Positions 36,398 to 44,940 of a stretch of DNA of 64,000 nucleotides are shown here, one piece after another. The notes under the pieces were generated by a model that was not told the DNA's origin, did no database searches, and saw only the letters and a list, made by a program, of their open reading frames with translations. A program made the translations under genes and the position numbers. The stretch's first letter is position 1, and each line of letters begins with the position of its first letter. The stretch is from Gammaproteobacteria bacterium. GTDB lineage: Bacteria; Pseudomonadota; Gammaproteobacteria; Eutrophobiales; Eutrophobiaceae. Location: the NCBI GenBank assembly GCA_004297165.1, contig SCUJ01000006.1, forward strand, positions 1,116,464-1,180,463, written 5' to 3'.

Positions 36398-36592
36398 TCT
36401 TTATGGTCCCCAGGTACCAAGCTGATTCCTAAAATAATTTGAGGAGTGTTGCATTAGCGTATTCTACTTAAACTATACTATATTACATATAATTCTTAAA
36501 TTTTTGGATTCTATCGTGTTTTAATATAGTGCTATATTAAATAGCGTGTTATTCTTCTGAATCCAGAATTAATAGTATTTTCATATAGTTTT
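36398..36592. promoter_or_regulatory. AT-rich divergent promoter region with a 10-bp inverted repeat at 36520-36541
   Basis: 195 AT-rich bases between the divergent helicase and AbiEi genes. TTTAATATAG (36520-36529) and CTATATTAAA (36532-36541) are perfect inverted arms separated by TG, about 52 bases before the AbiEi start. AbiEi-type antitoxins repress their own promoter by binding inverted repeats, so an operator is likely. The many TATA-like boxes allow promoters in both directions. Confidence 0.55.
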
Positions 36593-37393
36593 ATGACTGA
36601 TCAATTTTCAATCCGCCAACGACGATTAGGCAGTTTAATCCTCGCAACATCGGGCACGATCCGCGTGGAAGATGCGATGAAAGCACTCGATCTTGATCGG
36701 GCTCATGCAGCAAAGCTGCTGGCCGGCTGGCATAAGCAAGGTGTCATCCGACGCATTGCCCGTGGCCTGTATGTCCCCATCTCCCCCGGTGCGTTGAAAA
36801 AAACCCAGGTGCTGCAGGATCCCTGGATCCTTGTCCCGGAGCTATACGCCCCCGGCTATATCGGCGGTTGGAGCGCATTGGAGCATTGGGGGCTGACAGA
36901 ACAACTATTCCGATCGATCTGCGTCCTGACCAACAAGCGCACGGCCTATGGCGAGACAAAGCACCAGGGCATAACCTTCTTTATTAAGTACACACCGAAA
37001 AAAATGCTTTTCGGCACAAAGGTTGTTTGGCGCGAACAGATTAAGGTGCAGGTTTCAGATCCACACAAGACTATGCTGGATATCATTGACGATCCCCACA
37101 TCGGCGCCGGACTGCAACATGTGATAGATTGTCTCTCGGAATATAAAAAACAATACGGGAAAAATCTTGCTCAACTGCTGGACTATGCCGCGCGAATCAA
37201 TAACGGCGCGCTGTTCAAAAAGTTTGGCTACCTGGCGGAAAAGCTTGGATTCGATGAATCCTTCGTCACCGAATGCACCCGGCGCCTGACAACCGGCTAT
37301 GCGCACCTCGATAAAACAGCGCAGAATAACAACCTGGTAACAAAATGGCGGCTGTGGGTGCCAAGGACATTAAATCATGATCAGCAGGGATGA
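36593..37393 (+). CDS. AbiEi-type antitoxin (transcriptional regulator)
   Basis: 266 residues. Winged-helix N-terminal domain: SLILATSGTIRVEDAMKALDLDRAHAAKLLAGWHKQGVIRRIARGLYVPI. It is followed by the AbiEi C-terminal domain (WILVPELYAPGYIGGWSALEHWGLTEQLFRSICVLTNKR...). It is the antitoxin of a type IV toxin-antitoxin system, acting both as repressor and as neutraliser of toxin activity. The toxin start at 37377 overlaps its end by 17 bases, so the pair is translationally coupled. Confidence 0.85.
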   Translation: MTDQFSIRQRRLGSLILATSGTIRVEDAMKALDLDRAHAAKLLAGWHKQGVIRRIARGLYVPISPGALKKTQVLQDPWILVPELYAPGYIGGWSALEHWGLTEQLFRSICVLTNKRTAYGETKHQGITFFIKYTPKKMLFGTKVVWREQIKVQVSDPHKTMLDIIDDPHIGAGLQHVIDCLSEYKKQYGKNLAQLLDYAARINNGALFKKFGYLAEKLGFDESFVTECTRRLTTGYAHLDKTAQNNNLVTKWRLWVPRTLNHDQQG

Positions 37394-38840
37394 AATTCTA
37401 ACAGTCGCCGATGAGACCGGACTCACACCGAATGTTGTAGAAAAGGATTACGTACTGGGTTGGATGCTTGGTGCAATCGGCGCAAATTCGGTTTTATCGC
37501 CCACCTGGATTTTTAAAGGCGGCACCTGCCTCAAGAAATGTTACTTTGAAACTTACAGGTTTTCCGAAGACCTTGATTTTACACTGCGCGACGCAACCCA
37601 GCTTGAACGGGAATTCCTGACAACGCAATTCACGGCTATCGCCGAATGGCTGTATGAATCAGCGGGTATAGTAGTCCCGGCAGACAGGCTGGTATTCGAT
37701 ATCCACGACAACCCCAGAGGGCGCAAATCATGCGAGGGGCGCGTCTATTATCAAAGTTACTTTGCCGGCGGGAAACAGGACCTTCCCAAAATCAAACTCG
37801 ATGTGACCGCCGATGAAGCGGTCGTTATGCCGGTAACCCGCCAGACAGTATTTTATCCTTATGCTGATGCGCCAGCCCAAGGTATTCATATCCACTGCTA
37901 TTCCTATCCCGAAGTCTTTGCCGAAAAAGTGCGGGCACTGGGCGAACGCGGCCGACCCAGAGACCTGTACGATGTCATTAATCTGTTTCGAAATGATCAA
38001 TTACCCGATGCCGCTGTGGTACAGGATATCCTGTCTCAAAAATGCGCATACAAAGGCATCAGGATTCCGGTATTAGAGGATATGGAATCTTACAAAGACG
38101 CATTGCAGGGAAACTGGCAACCGATGCTTGCACATCAACTACCATCTCTCCCGGCATTTGAAGTCTATTGGGGCGTATTGCCGGAGTTTTTCAACTGGCT
38201 TGAAGGCCGGGCAGTGGAGGAAAAGGTTGCGCTCGCCGAGGTTACCGGCAGCGGACAAGTCTACCGCCCGGCGTATGGCCGGCTCGGCCTGCGCACTTTA
38301 AGTGGTAATTCCCTGGAGATCATTCGTTTTGCGGCAGGCAACAGGCTGTGCGTTAATCTGGACTACACAGACAACGAGGGGCATAGAAGCACCCGCGTGA
38401 TTGAACCCTACTCCCTGCGGCGCGCCCAAAACGGCAATATACTGCTATACGCTGTCCGCGCTGAGGATGGGCAGATCAGGGCTTACAAAACAGACCAAAT
38501 CAATGACGCTTCCATTACTAACAGAACGTTTATTCCGCGATACCGGATAGAACTCGGACCTGCAAGGGGTGATATTCGATCCGTCGCCCAGACTAGTGGA
38601 TGGTTACCAGGCAGTCTTGGAATATTGCAAAGTACATCCCGGCGAACTAGGGTAAGTCGTCCAATTTCAAGAAGTCGCACATCAGGTTTCGGCAGTGAAG
38701 CAACCTATATTTATCGTTGTCCCATATGCGATAAAACATTCAGACGTAAAACTCAAAATTCGACTCTTAACCCCCATAAAACCAAAGACGGCTGGCCTTG
38801 TTCTGGTAGTGCCGGCTATTTGGAAGATATTACCTACTAG
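37377..38840 (+). CDS. AbiEii nucleotidyltransferase toxin fused to WYL-like and zinc-finger-like regions
   Basis: 487 residues, against about 300 for plain AbiEii. The nucleotidyltransferase core is FKGGTCLKKCYFETYRFSEDLDFTL (GGT at 48-50, SEDLDF at 63-68), with a later FAEKVRALGERGRPRDLYDV. Residues about 313-385 (RLCVNLDYTDNEGHRSTRVIEPYSLRR...LLYAVR) resemble a WYL sensor domain. The C-terminus has Cys448-x2-Cys451, His467 and Cys475, consistent with a zinc site. AbiEii toxins transfer nucleotides to targets, blocking growth after infection. The added ligand-sensing and zinc parts are unusual. Confidence 0.82.
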   Translation: MISRDEILTVADETGLTPNVVEKDYVLGWMLGAIGANSVLSPTWIFKGGTCLKKCYFETYRFSEDLDFTLRDATQLEREFLTTQFTAIAEWLYESAGIVVPADRLVFDIHDNPRGRKSCEGRVYYQSYFAGGKQDLPKIKLDVTADEAVVMPVTRQTVFYPYADAPAQGIHIHCYSYPEVFAEKVRALGERGRPRDLYDVINLFRNDQLPDAAVVQDILSQKCAYKGIRIPVLEDMESYKDALQGNWQPMLAHQLPSLPAFEVYWGVLPEFFNWLEGRAVEEKVALAEVTGSGQVYRPAYGRLGLRTLSGNSLEIIRFAAGNRLCVNLDYTDNEGHRSTRVIEPYSLRRAQNGNILLYAVRAEDGQIRAYKTDQINDASITNRTFIPRYRIELGPARGDIRSVAQTSGWLPGSLGILQSTSRRTRVSRPISRSRTSGFGSEATYIYRCPICDKTFRRKTQNSTLNPHKTKDGWPCSGSAGYLEDITY

Positions 38841-38869
38841 TGGTTACATGCCAATTAAAAATTACCGGT

Positions 38870-39100
38870 TGATTTGCTCGATAATTCAGTACGCCATCAG
38901 CAGCCTTGTGGACGATTGTGCTGATATCCGCGCTGTCCCGCACCGACCAGAAGTTTTTGTCCCACGTCCGGCTCAGTTGGTGGAACTGCATAACGGGGTT
39001 TACCGGGTTCAATTGTAGATCGAAGACGGTGTTCTTGACTGTCTTCTAAACATCGCCGATCAGTCGCGCCAGGCAGTCGGTGAAGGTGTCGGCAATATGG
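38870..39100 (-). pseudogene. decayed copy of the RelE-like helicase N-terminal domain
   Basis: Minus-strand translation reads DTFTDCLARLIGDV-stop-KTVKNTVFDLQLNP...KNFWSVRDSADISTIVHKAADGVL. Against the intact gene this matches DTFTDSLARLAGDEQKAAKTTAFDLQLNP...KNFWSVRVSSDLRIIVHKAGDSL. An in-frame TAG and loss of the downstream helicase show it is a non-functional remnant of about 75 codons. Confidence 0.75.
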
Positions 39101-39161
39101 CGACCGATCAGCAAGCGCAACACCGGGAACAGATCGGACTGCAAAAGCGCAGTAGTCGCTA

Positions 39162-39311
39162 TCATCGGCTCATCGAGCCGGGCGATGTCTCCTGGAGGAA
39201 CTCAGAAGCAAGGGTGGTCTTGCCGCATTGGCGGGGACCGACGAGGGCCACCACCTTGCGGCGCGACAGGGCGATTTCTATGGCTTTTATCAAGTTGTGG
39301 CGTTTGATCAA
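39162..39311 (-). pseudogene. truncated AAA-type ATPase (DUF4143-family) N-terminus
   Basis: From TTG 39311 the minus strand reads LIKRHNLIKAIEIALSRRK followed by VVALVGPRQCGKTTLASEFLQ, the Walker A start of the common ATPases that usually carry a DUF4143 domain. The frame ends after about 50 residues (ETSPGSMSR-stop), and the remaining 350 or so residues are gone. A remnant in the island. Confidence 0.65.
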
Positions 39312-39325
39312 GCCAGCATGACACC

Positions 39326-39574
39326 ATGTATATCCGGCACAAGTTGGCGGATTTTCATGATAGCGATCCGCGACTCCTGATGCTGGCAATCAAGAATGTC
39401 ATCGAAACGACCCATGGCATGGCCGAATTGGCGAACACCACCGGCCTGAACCGCGAGAGTCTGTACAAGACGCTTTCCGGAGAGCGAACGCCGCGGATCG
39501 ATACTCTAAGCAGGATACTGCACACCTATGGCCTGAGGCTGTCGGTAAGCGTGGACGAGAAATCAGTCGCTTGA
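39326..39574 (+). CDS. HigA-like (COG3636 type) addiction-module antitoxin, orphan
   Basis: 82 residues: DPRLLMLAIKNVIETTHGMAELANTTGLNRESLYKTLSGERTPRIDTLSRILHTYGLRLSVSV is the helix-turn-helix core of the HigA/COG3636 antitoxins that normally follow a RelE/HigB toxin. No toxin gene is intact next to it. The N-terminal 12 residues differ from the usual start, so the gene may be truncated. An antitoxin without a toxin could be a leftover or an anti-addiction gene. Confidence 0.65.
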   Translation: MYIRHKLADFHDSDPRLLMLAIKNVIETTHGMAELANTTGLNRESLYKTLSGERTPRIDTLSRILHTYGLRLSVSVDEKSVA

Positions 39575-39652
39575 AGGTGTGGCCTTGGCAGGCTTCTGTC
39601 CATCGCCAGGGTGCCGGGTGAGGCTGTCGGTGAAGGTGTGGCAAAATTCATT
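39575..39652 (-). pseudogene. short fragment of the RelE-like helicase N-terminal domain
   Basis: Minus-strand reading HTFTDSLTRHPGDGQKPAKA matches residues 8-25 of the intact helicase (DTFTDSLARLAGDEQKAAKT) and stops there. It lies between the HigA-like gene and the Mrr-like gene and overlaps the latter's stop. A third copy of this domain in 3.3 kb. Confidence 0.6.
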
Positions 39653-40409
39653 CTGTATTGAATATTCTTTCGACATCTTCCTCGATACCCAGCTCATTGA
39701 TGTAGGTACTTAAAGTAATTCCATCCATGGTCCAGATGCCCATTGCCTTTGAGTATTCTCGTGCCCCCTCATTAAAATCTGAAGTAGTCCAAAAAGCATA
39801 GATGACAGGTGAAAGTACTCCGAAATCAGATCGTTCGTGGTGATCATTCACCTTTCGCATCGCACCTCCAACAAACTTTCTAAGCTCGCTTTCACTTATT
39901 ATGTTATTAGCTCCATATCTTTTCGCTTGACCGACGATTGTTACCTTGGAAACTATCGGCACGGGTAAACTTTTTCTCACATAGTTCATATTGAATCCCC
40001 AGAAATCTACTCCACCATCGTGAGTTGCCTGTGTTTTTTTAGATGTCGCTCCAAGTGCCCGGAGTATCATCGCACAGACTTCCTCGAAATCTGTTGGGCT
40101 AATTTTATACAGCTTATCAAGCAGTGATTTGTGAAATATATTTTTTCCCCTTATATAGGGGGATGGTTCATCATCTATCTCATAAACAGGAACACTACCC
40201 CTTTCTACAGCAGTCGCAGCTCCATTACGAAGGTGTTCTGCAATATACTTGATATTAGTTTCCAGAGTGTCTTCCAATTCACTTCGTGAACTTTTGTGCA
40301 ATCGCTTTTCTAATGATGCAAGGGACACTTCACGCAGAGACCGCCACGAATTATCCACCAAATCTTGAATAACCCACTCAGAGATAATTTGAGAAGGTGG
40401 GAATGTCAT
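39648..40409 (-). CDS. Mrr-like restriction endonuclease domain protein
   Basis: 253 residues. The catalytic core is PTDFEEVCAMILRALGATSKKTQATHDGGVDFWGF...VGQAKRYGANNI: the Asp of DGGVDF with Q-x-K (QAKRY), as in the Mrr_cat PD-(D/E)XK family that cleaves modified DNA. The N-terminal half is probably helical and target-binding. Upstream on the same strand, seven bases away, is the ParB-like gene, suggesting a two-gene unit. Base composition is more AT-rich than the neighbouring housekeeping genes, consistent with transfer. Confidence 0.78.
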   Translation of the reverse strand: MTFPPSQIISEWVIQDLVDNSWRSLREVSLASLEKRLHKSSRSELEDTLETNIKYIAEHLRNGAATAVERGSVPVYEIDDEPSPYIRGKNIFHKSLLDKLYKISPTDFEEVCAMILRALGATSKKTQATHDGGVDFWGFNMNYVRKSLPVPIVSKVTIVGQAKRYGANNIISESELRKFVGGAMRKVNDHHERSDFGVLSPVIYAFWTTSDFNEGAREYSKAMGIWTMDGITLSTYINELGIEEDVERIFNTE

Positions 40410-40415
40410 AGGTGA

Positions 40416-41519
40416 TTATTTAGCCGTAAGCTTTTCTCGGTCCTGTAATGCCAAGTTGATTCTGTCTCTAAGTTCTATAAGAGCACTTAGCGAATCTTGA
40501 TCAAGTTGCCGTAACATATCCGGTGTCAATGAACTAACTGCAGTTGTAGCTGCCGTTATCGTTGGAAACCAGTCTGCAGGATGATCCAGTTGATACCTTG
40601 CCAATGCACGTGCCAGAGACCCTTCTTTTGACCTAAATACTGCAAGCGCTGTCTCATCCTCAATGAAGGCCCCCAAGTCGCGAACTGCAATCGCACGTGG
40701 AATCTTAGGCTCTTCTTGATCTTCACTTGGCGTAATCCAAGAGTAGAATTCTTCGAGGTTGATAGTATTCTGAAATATGCCTGCGTTATCATCCCAGCCC
40801 AGCCAGCTTCTAACATTTGGTCTTTTGAAAACTTCCTCGAAGTAGCTAAACATTTTCGGATCTGCATAATCCCCGAACTCTTCATTGGTCTTCATCGCCT
40901 CAAGAGCTAGGTAACACCGATATGAAGCATTTGCTGCTCTTGTTGACAACCCGAGACTTTGCGCAACTTCCTGAGAACTCATTCCGGTTTGGCGGAGTAC
41001 ATGTACTGCCTTTGCTTTTTGATAAGGCCCCCATTCCTTAATTCCGGAAACATGTCTTAGTCCTGGTAATATGATTTGTGCAGACTCTGGTGCAACTTCG
41101 TCGTCCAATAGCAGGCATTCGAACTTTCCCATCGCATTAACCTGATCTTCTGATAAAGTTTTTTTTCCTTCATCGTGAAGCTCTAAAAGCCAACGAATTG
41201 CTGCGAGACGGCGGTTTCCTTCAATCACTACATATTTGGGTTGTTCTGAGTCAGATGAATTTTTCCACTTGCGTACAACCAAGCGGTCCATCTGGAGAAA
41301 TCCTATAGTTGCGATAGTGTCGCGTAGCTCTTGCACATCGAAAATTTGTGACCGCATTTTTTGAGCAGCGACTTCCTGAACCTTGGATTCTGCAAAACGG
41401 GCCTCAGGGATGGGGCGTATTTCTTCACCTAATTCGGCAAAACGTGGATTATTCGGATCCAGAAGCAAATCTTCTTGATTTAGTACGACCGGTGACAAAT
41501 ATTTATATAAATCGCTCAT
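40416..41519 (-). CDS. ParB/Srx-fold nuclease-domain-like protein
   Basis: 367 residues. The N-terminal half contains the ParB/sulfiredoxin signature (VQELRDTIATIGFLQMDRLVVRK...YVVIEGNRRLAAIRWLLELHDE), followed by a helix-turn-helix-like stretch (TGMSSQEVAQSLGLSTRAAN). Proteins with this domain occur in plasmid partition and, increasingly, in defence islands. ATG 41519; the next gene down is the Mrr-like nuclease. Function is unknown, and these two may act together. Confidence 0.7.
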   Translation of the reverse strand: MSDLYKYLSPVVLNQEDLLLDPNNPRFAELGEEIRPIPEARFAESKVQEVAAQKMRSQIFDVQELRDTIATIGFLQMDRLVVRKWKNSSDSEQPKYVVIEGNRRLAAIRWLLELHDEGKKTLSEDQVNAMGKFECLLLDDEVAPESAQIILPGLRHVSGIKEWGPYQKAKAVHVLRQTGMSSQEVAQSLGLSTRAANASYRCYLALEAMKTNEEFGDYADPKMFSYFEEVFKRPNVRSWLGWDDNAGIFQNTINLEEFYSWITPSEDQEEPKIPRAIAVRDLGAFIEDETALAVFRSKEGSLARALARYQLDHPADWFPTITAATTAVSSLTPDMLRQLDQDSLSALIELRDRINLALQDREKLTAK

Positions 41520-41573
41520 TATAATTTCTCCAACTTAACTGGACATTAGCATAAGTGTTGTTAATCGCTACAA

Positions 41574-44546
41574 TCAGGTTCTGAACACCTTCATCACCTC
41601 ATCCCCCAGATGATTGATGACCTTCACCGCAATCCGGCCGGATTTGGGTTTGTCGAAGGGACGGGAGGTGTCGCTGTTGAGCGTGGCCCATGCCTTTTCG
41701 TTGATCTCCGCTTTCAGGGTTGTTTTGAGTGATTTATACGGATCATTCGCGCCGAGGAAGTAGGCGTGGCGGACGAAAAAGCTTTCTTCGTTGTAGTCGG
41801 TGTCAATGAGTCAGCAGGCGATGCCTTCGGGGCCGTCGCTGCGGACTTCGCCGGTCTGCGGGTGGAAGACATCCACGCCGTTGACCTTGACGCGGATCTG
41901 GTCCGGCTTGCCGACCGCACCGGCATCCAGGATCTCGATGTCGGGTTCGCCGAAGATGACGAACAGGTTGCCCTTGCCGGTGTTCTTGAGGTCGTCGGCC
42001 ATGTGCAGGTCGGCGTTCATGCGGGCTTTCAGCACGGGGATGCGGCCGAGCCTGTTGAATTCGGAGGAGTGGGCGTCGTAGTTGAAGGCGCAAGTGATGA
42101 GCACGTCGAAATCGGCATCGCCGGCCTCGCGAGCAGCGGCGACCAAGTCGGGGCGGGAGACGGTGCCGAATTCGGGGCCGATGAAGATGGCGGCGCGCTT
42201 CTCTTTGAATTTGGAATTGGTAATTTCGAATTTAGAAGTTTCAGTTTCTTCCATTTTTTCACTATTCACCATTCCTGGTTCACTATTTTCCGCATATCGC
42301 CCTTCCGCGCAGATCAATTGCCCCGGCCATGGGGCCAGCGAGGTGAATGTGATTTTATCTTCCTTGTGCGCCTGTTGGACGCCAGAGGTCTTGAGGTTCT
42401 CCAGGATCATTTGCACGAAGCCGCGTTCTTCGCTGTAGTCCCCGCCGTCCTCCGCCGTGCCGTCGATCAGTTCATCGTTCTCGTCTACGCCGAGGATCCG
42501 GTGGGGCGACAGGCTCTCGACGGTGAACGGGCCGGCGACGCGGACCTTCTTGTTGTCTTCGTAGGGTTTGTCGTAGAGATATTCGTATTCGGCCTTGGCG
42601 GCGATGGAGGCATCGATCTCTTTTTGACGGGCGATGCGGTGTTTCCACCATTCGGTGTGCAGCTTCCTGGCGGCATCGGGCCATTTCGGATCGGCGTCAC
42701 GGGGAATTTCCCATTCTTCAAACGGTTTCGTAGGGTGGGTTAGCGACGGTTTTTCGTCGCGTAACCCACTGTTTGCATCGCCCGCGTGGGCACGCTGCGC
42801 TTTGCCCACCCTACCCAAAGCGTTGTTCAACTCTTCGCGCAGCGGTTCCAGGGTCGCCTGCCATTTTTCCCAGATGACGTCGATCTCGGCGTTGTTGGCG
42901 ATGGATTTGAGGGTGATATGCGGGACGCGCTCGTAGACGAAGCCGTGGCGGATGTCGCCATGGGGTGTTGCGCTGGATGGCAGGGTGCGGGTGACTTCGG
43001 ATTCCTTCTTCTGGCCTTCGCGGCTGTCGGCAAGCAGGTAATAGGGATAGCGGGCGCCCATGATGCGGGCGCGGGCCAACGCGAGGGCGACGCGGGAGGT
43101 GTCGATGGTGATCCAGCGGCGGCCCCATTGTTCGGCGACATAGGCGGTGGTGCCGGATCCGCAGGTGGGGTCGAGGACAAGGTCGCCAGGATCGGTGGCC
43201 ATGAGGAGGCAGCGCTGGATAACCTTTGCTGTTGTCTGAACAACATACAGTCGTTCGTCACCATAGCCACCTGTACCGGTATCGGTCCACACATTGAGTA
43301 ACGGCATAACAAAAAAATCGGATAGAAAACGAGCATAGCTTAAAGTGCGACCACCCGCATGGAGACGATCGGCTTTACCAAGCCGAACAATGGACTCAGG
43401 ACTTGTAGACCAATACCGACTACCTGGATTGTAACTGTTCCCACGATAAGCAATCTTCTCCCGTCCGCGGCTATATTCATGGCTTGAGGTAAGATTATCA
43501 GGCCGACACAAAGCACTTGGATGAACAGATTCCTGATCTTGGATCCGCGAGAAACTTCCATCCGCATGTCTTATCCATTTATATTGCTCCGCCCCAGATT
43601 CACCGACTTCTTTAGACATAAACGATGTTCTGTATTTGATCTGATTATTGGACTTGCAGAACCAAACTAGGTAGTCAGCAACACTTGAGATCGCCAGATC
43701 AGTTTGAACAGCCGTTTTCTTTACTGTGATTACAGAAACGAAATTGTCCGCCCCAAACACCTCATCCATCACTGCCCTCACTCGATGCACATTCTCATCC
43801 CCGATCTGCACGAAGATGGAACCTGAATCCGTCAGCAGATCGCGCGCCACGGTCAGACGGTCGCGCAGATAGGTCAGGTAGCTGTGGATCCCATCCCGCC
43901 ACGTATCTCGAAATGCCTTCACCTGCTCCGGCTCTCTGGTGATGTGATCCGTATTACCGTCCTTCACGTCGCGACTGGTCGTTGACCACTGGAAGTTGGA
44001 GTTGAATTTGATGCCGTAGGGCGGATCGATGTAGATGCACTGCACCTTGCCGCGCAGGCCCTCGCGCTCGGCCAGCGAGGCCATGACCTGGAGCGAGTCG
44101 CCGAGGATCATGCGGTTCGACCAGTTGGCGTCGTGCTGGTAGAAGTCGGTCTTGTCGGCGGTTTCGGGGAGGCCGTTGAAGTCAGAGAACAGGTCGACTT
44201 GCTGTTCTTGTGATTTTGCATCTTCGGCACTTCTCCGCAGCAGGTCGTCGATCAGGACCTTGGGGTGGACCTTTTCCTGGATGTAGAGCGGCGGGGCGTG
44301 GACGACGAGGTCGGACCAGTCCTGCTCGTCCTTGCCGCGCCAGACGAGTTGAGGGTCGAGATCCCGTGAACGTGTATTTTTCTCGTCGGTCAGTCCGGCG
44401 GGGGTTCGCTCATAGGCCACACGGACCGGGTCCTGCGCTTCCTTTTGCAACACAGACTGGAACTCGGCGGTCGGGATGTTTTTGCGCTTGGCTTCGGCGT
44501 GAGTCAGCGTAGCGACGGATTTTTTCGTGGTTTTGTTTTTTGCCAT
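41574..44546 (-). pseudogene. mod: type III restriction-modification DNA methyltransferase Mod, interrupted by an in-frame UGA
   Basis: Beta-class N6-adenine methyltransferase. From ATG 44546: motif IV CIYIDPPYGIKFNSNFQW, later motif I DPTCGSGTTAYVAEQWGRRW. The frame stops at UGA 41811-41813 after EGIAC, but continues in frame for about 78 further codons to 41574: LIDTDYNEESFFVRHAYFLGANDPYKS... to HLGDEVMKVFRT, the conserved Mod C-terminus. The stop sits where a Trp (TGG) is expected, so it is a nonsense change or a sequencing error. Codons 581-608 are an inserted palindromic element. If expressed, the product is the 911-residue truncated form. Confidence 0.82.
42730..42814. repeat. 85-bp palindromic MITE-like element inserted in frame in mod
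   Basis: The ends GTAGGGTGGG (42730-42739) and CCCACCCTAC (42805-42814) are exact 10-bp inverted repeats. Inside are two hairpins: GTGGGTTA...TAACCCAC with GCGACG/CGTCGC arms (about 42735-42769), and GTGGGCA...TGCCCAC (about 42786-42808). It interrupts the otherwise conserved Mod stretch NNALG / FEEWEIPRD without breaking the frame. The family recurs around 59638-59798. Confidence 0.65.
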
Positions 44547-44940
44547 ATATCCCTACTCTCGATTGTCTGCCGCAGGCGCTGCGTGTGTTCGAAGTCCGGA
44601 TTTTTTGTGCTGTCCTGGTTTCGACAGGCCTGATTGAAGACCATCGATATGCTCGAAGAGATCTGCGTTAATCTGTTGCCAGAGAGGGTCCAGAATGAAA
44701 TCTATACCTTCACGCCTCGCCAATTTTGCAGCGGAATCGCTATTGTTCATGGCGTCATCCAGTCGCCGAAAGGAAAAAGAAGAGCGCCCAAAAGTAGAAA
44801 GCCCCAGGGGGTCGGCACACCCTCAGAATAGTCGAGGGGGCGTACTGCCAAGGGGCGGATGTGGAGTCGAGTATGGTTAACGGACTTACGTAAGTCAACC
44901 ACACGGTTTTCCATCTCCAGTACATTATGTTTTGCCATCT
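44547..44940. other. 394-bp stretch between mod and the Bro-N gene
   Basis: No convincing gene. Two short minus-strand frames occur: 44553-44750 (65 codons, MNNSDSAAKLARREGIDFILDPL...) and 44747-44944 (65 codons, MKMAKHNVLEMENRVVDLRKSVNH...). The second reads into a GGSxAGCCC-rich stretch near 44800-44870 that looks like repeat DNA. They could be a broken small operon gene, since the type III genes are otherwise packed. Confidence 0.35.

Larger units (their letters stand above)
38841..39325. other. gene-free stretch of decayed fragments (485 bp)
   Basis: No intact gene is present. The stretch contains a decayed copy of the RelE-like N-terminal domain of the 36397 helicase (38870-39100, minus) and part of a truncated AAA ATPase (39162-39311, minus), each listed separately. 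The rest shows nothing I recognise. Confidence 0.6.

Noticed and set aside
41811-41813. UGA in mod as a selenocysteine codon
   Set aside because: It replaces a conserved Trp, no hairpin of SECIS type is evident after it, and Mod proteins are not selenoproteins.
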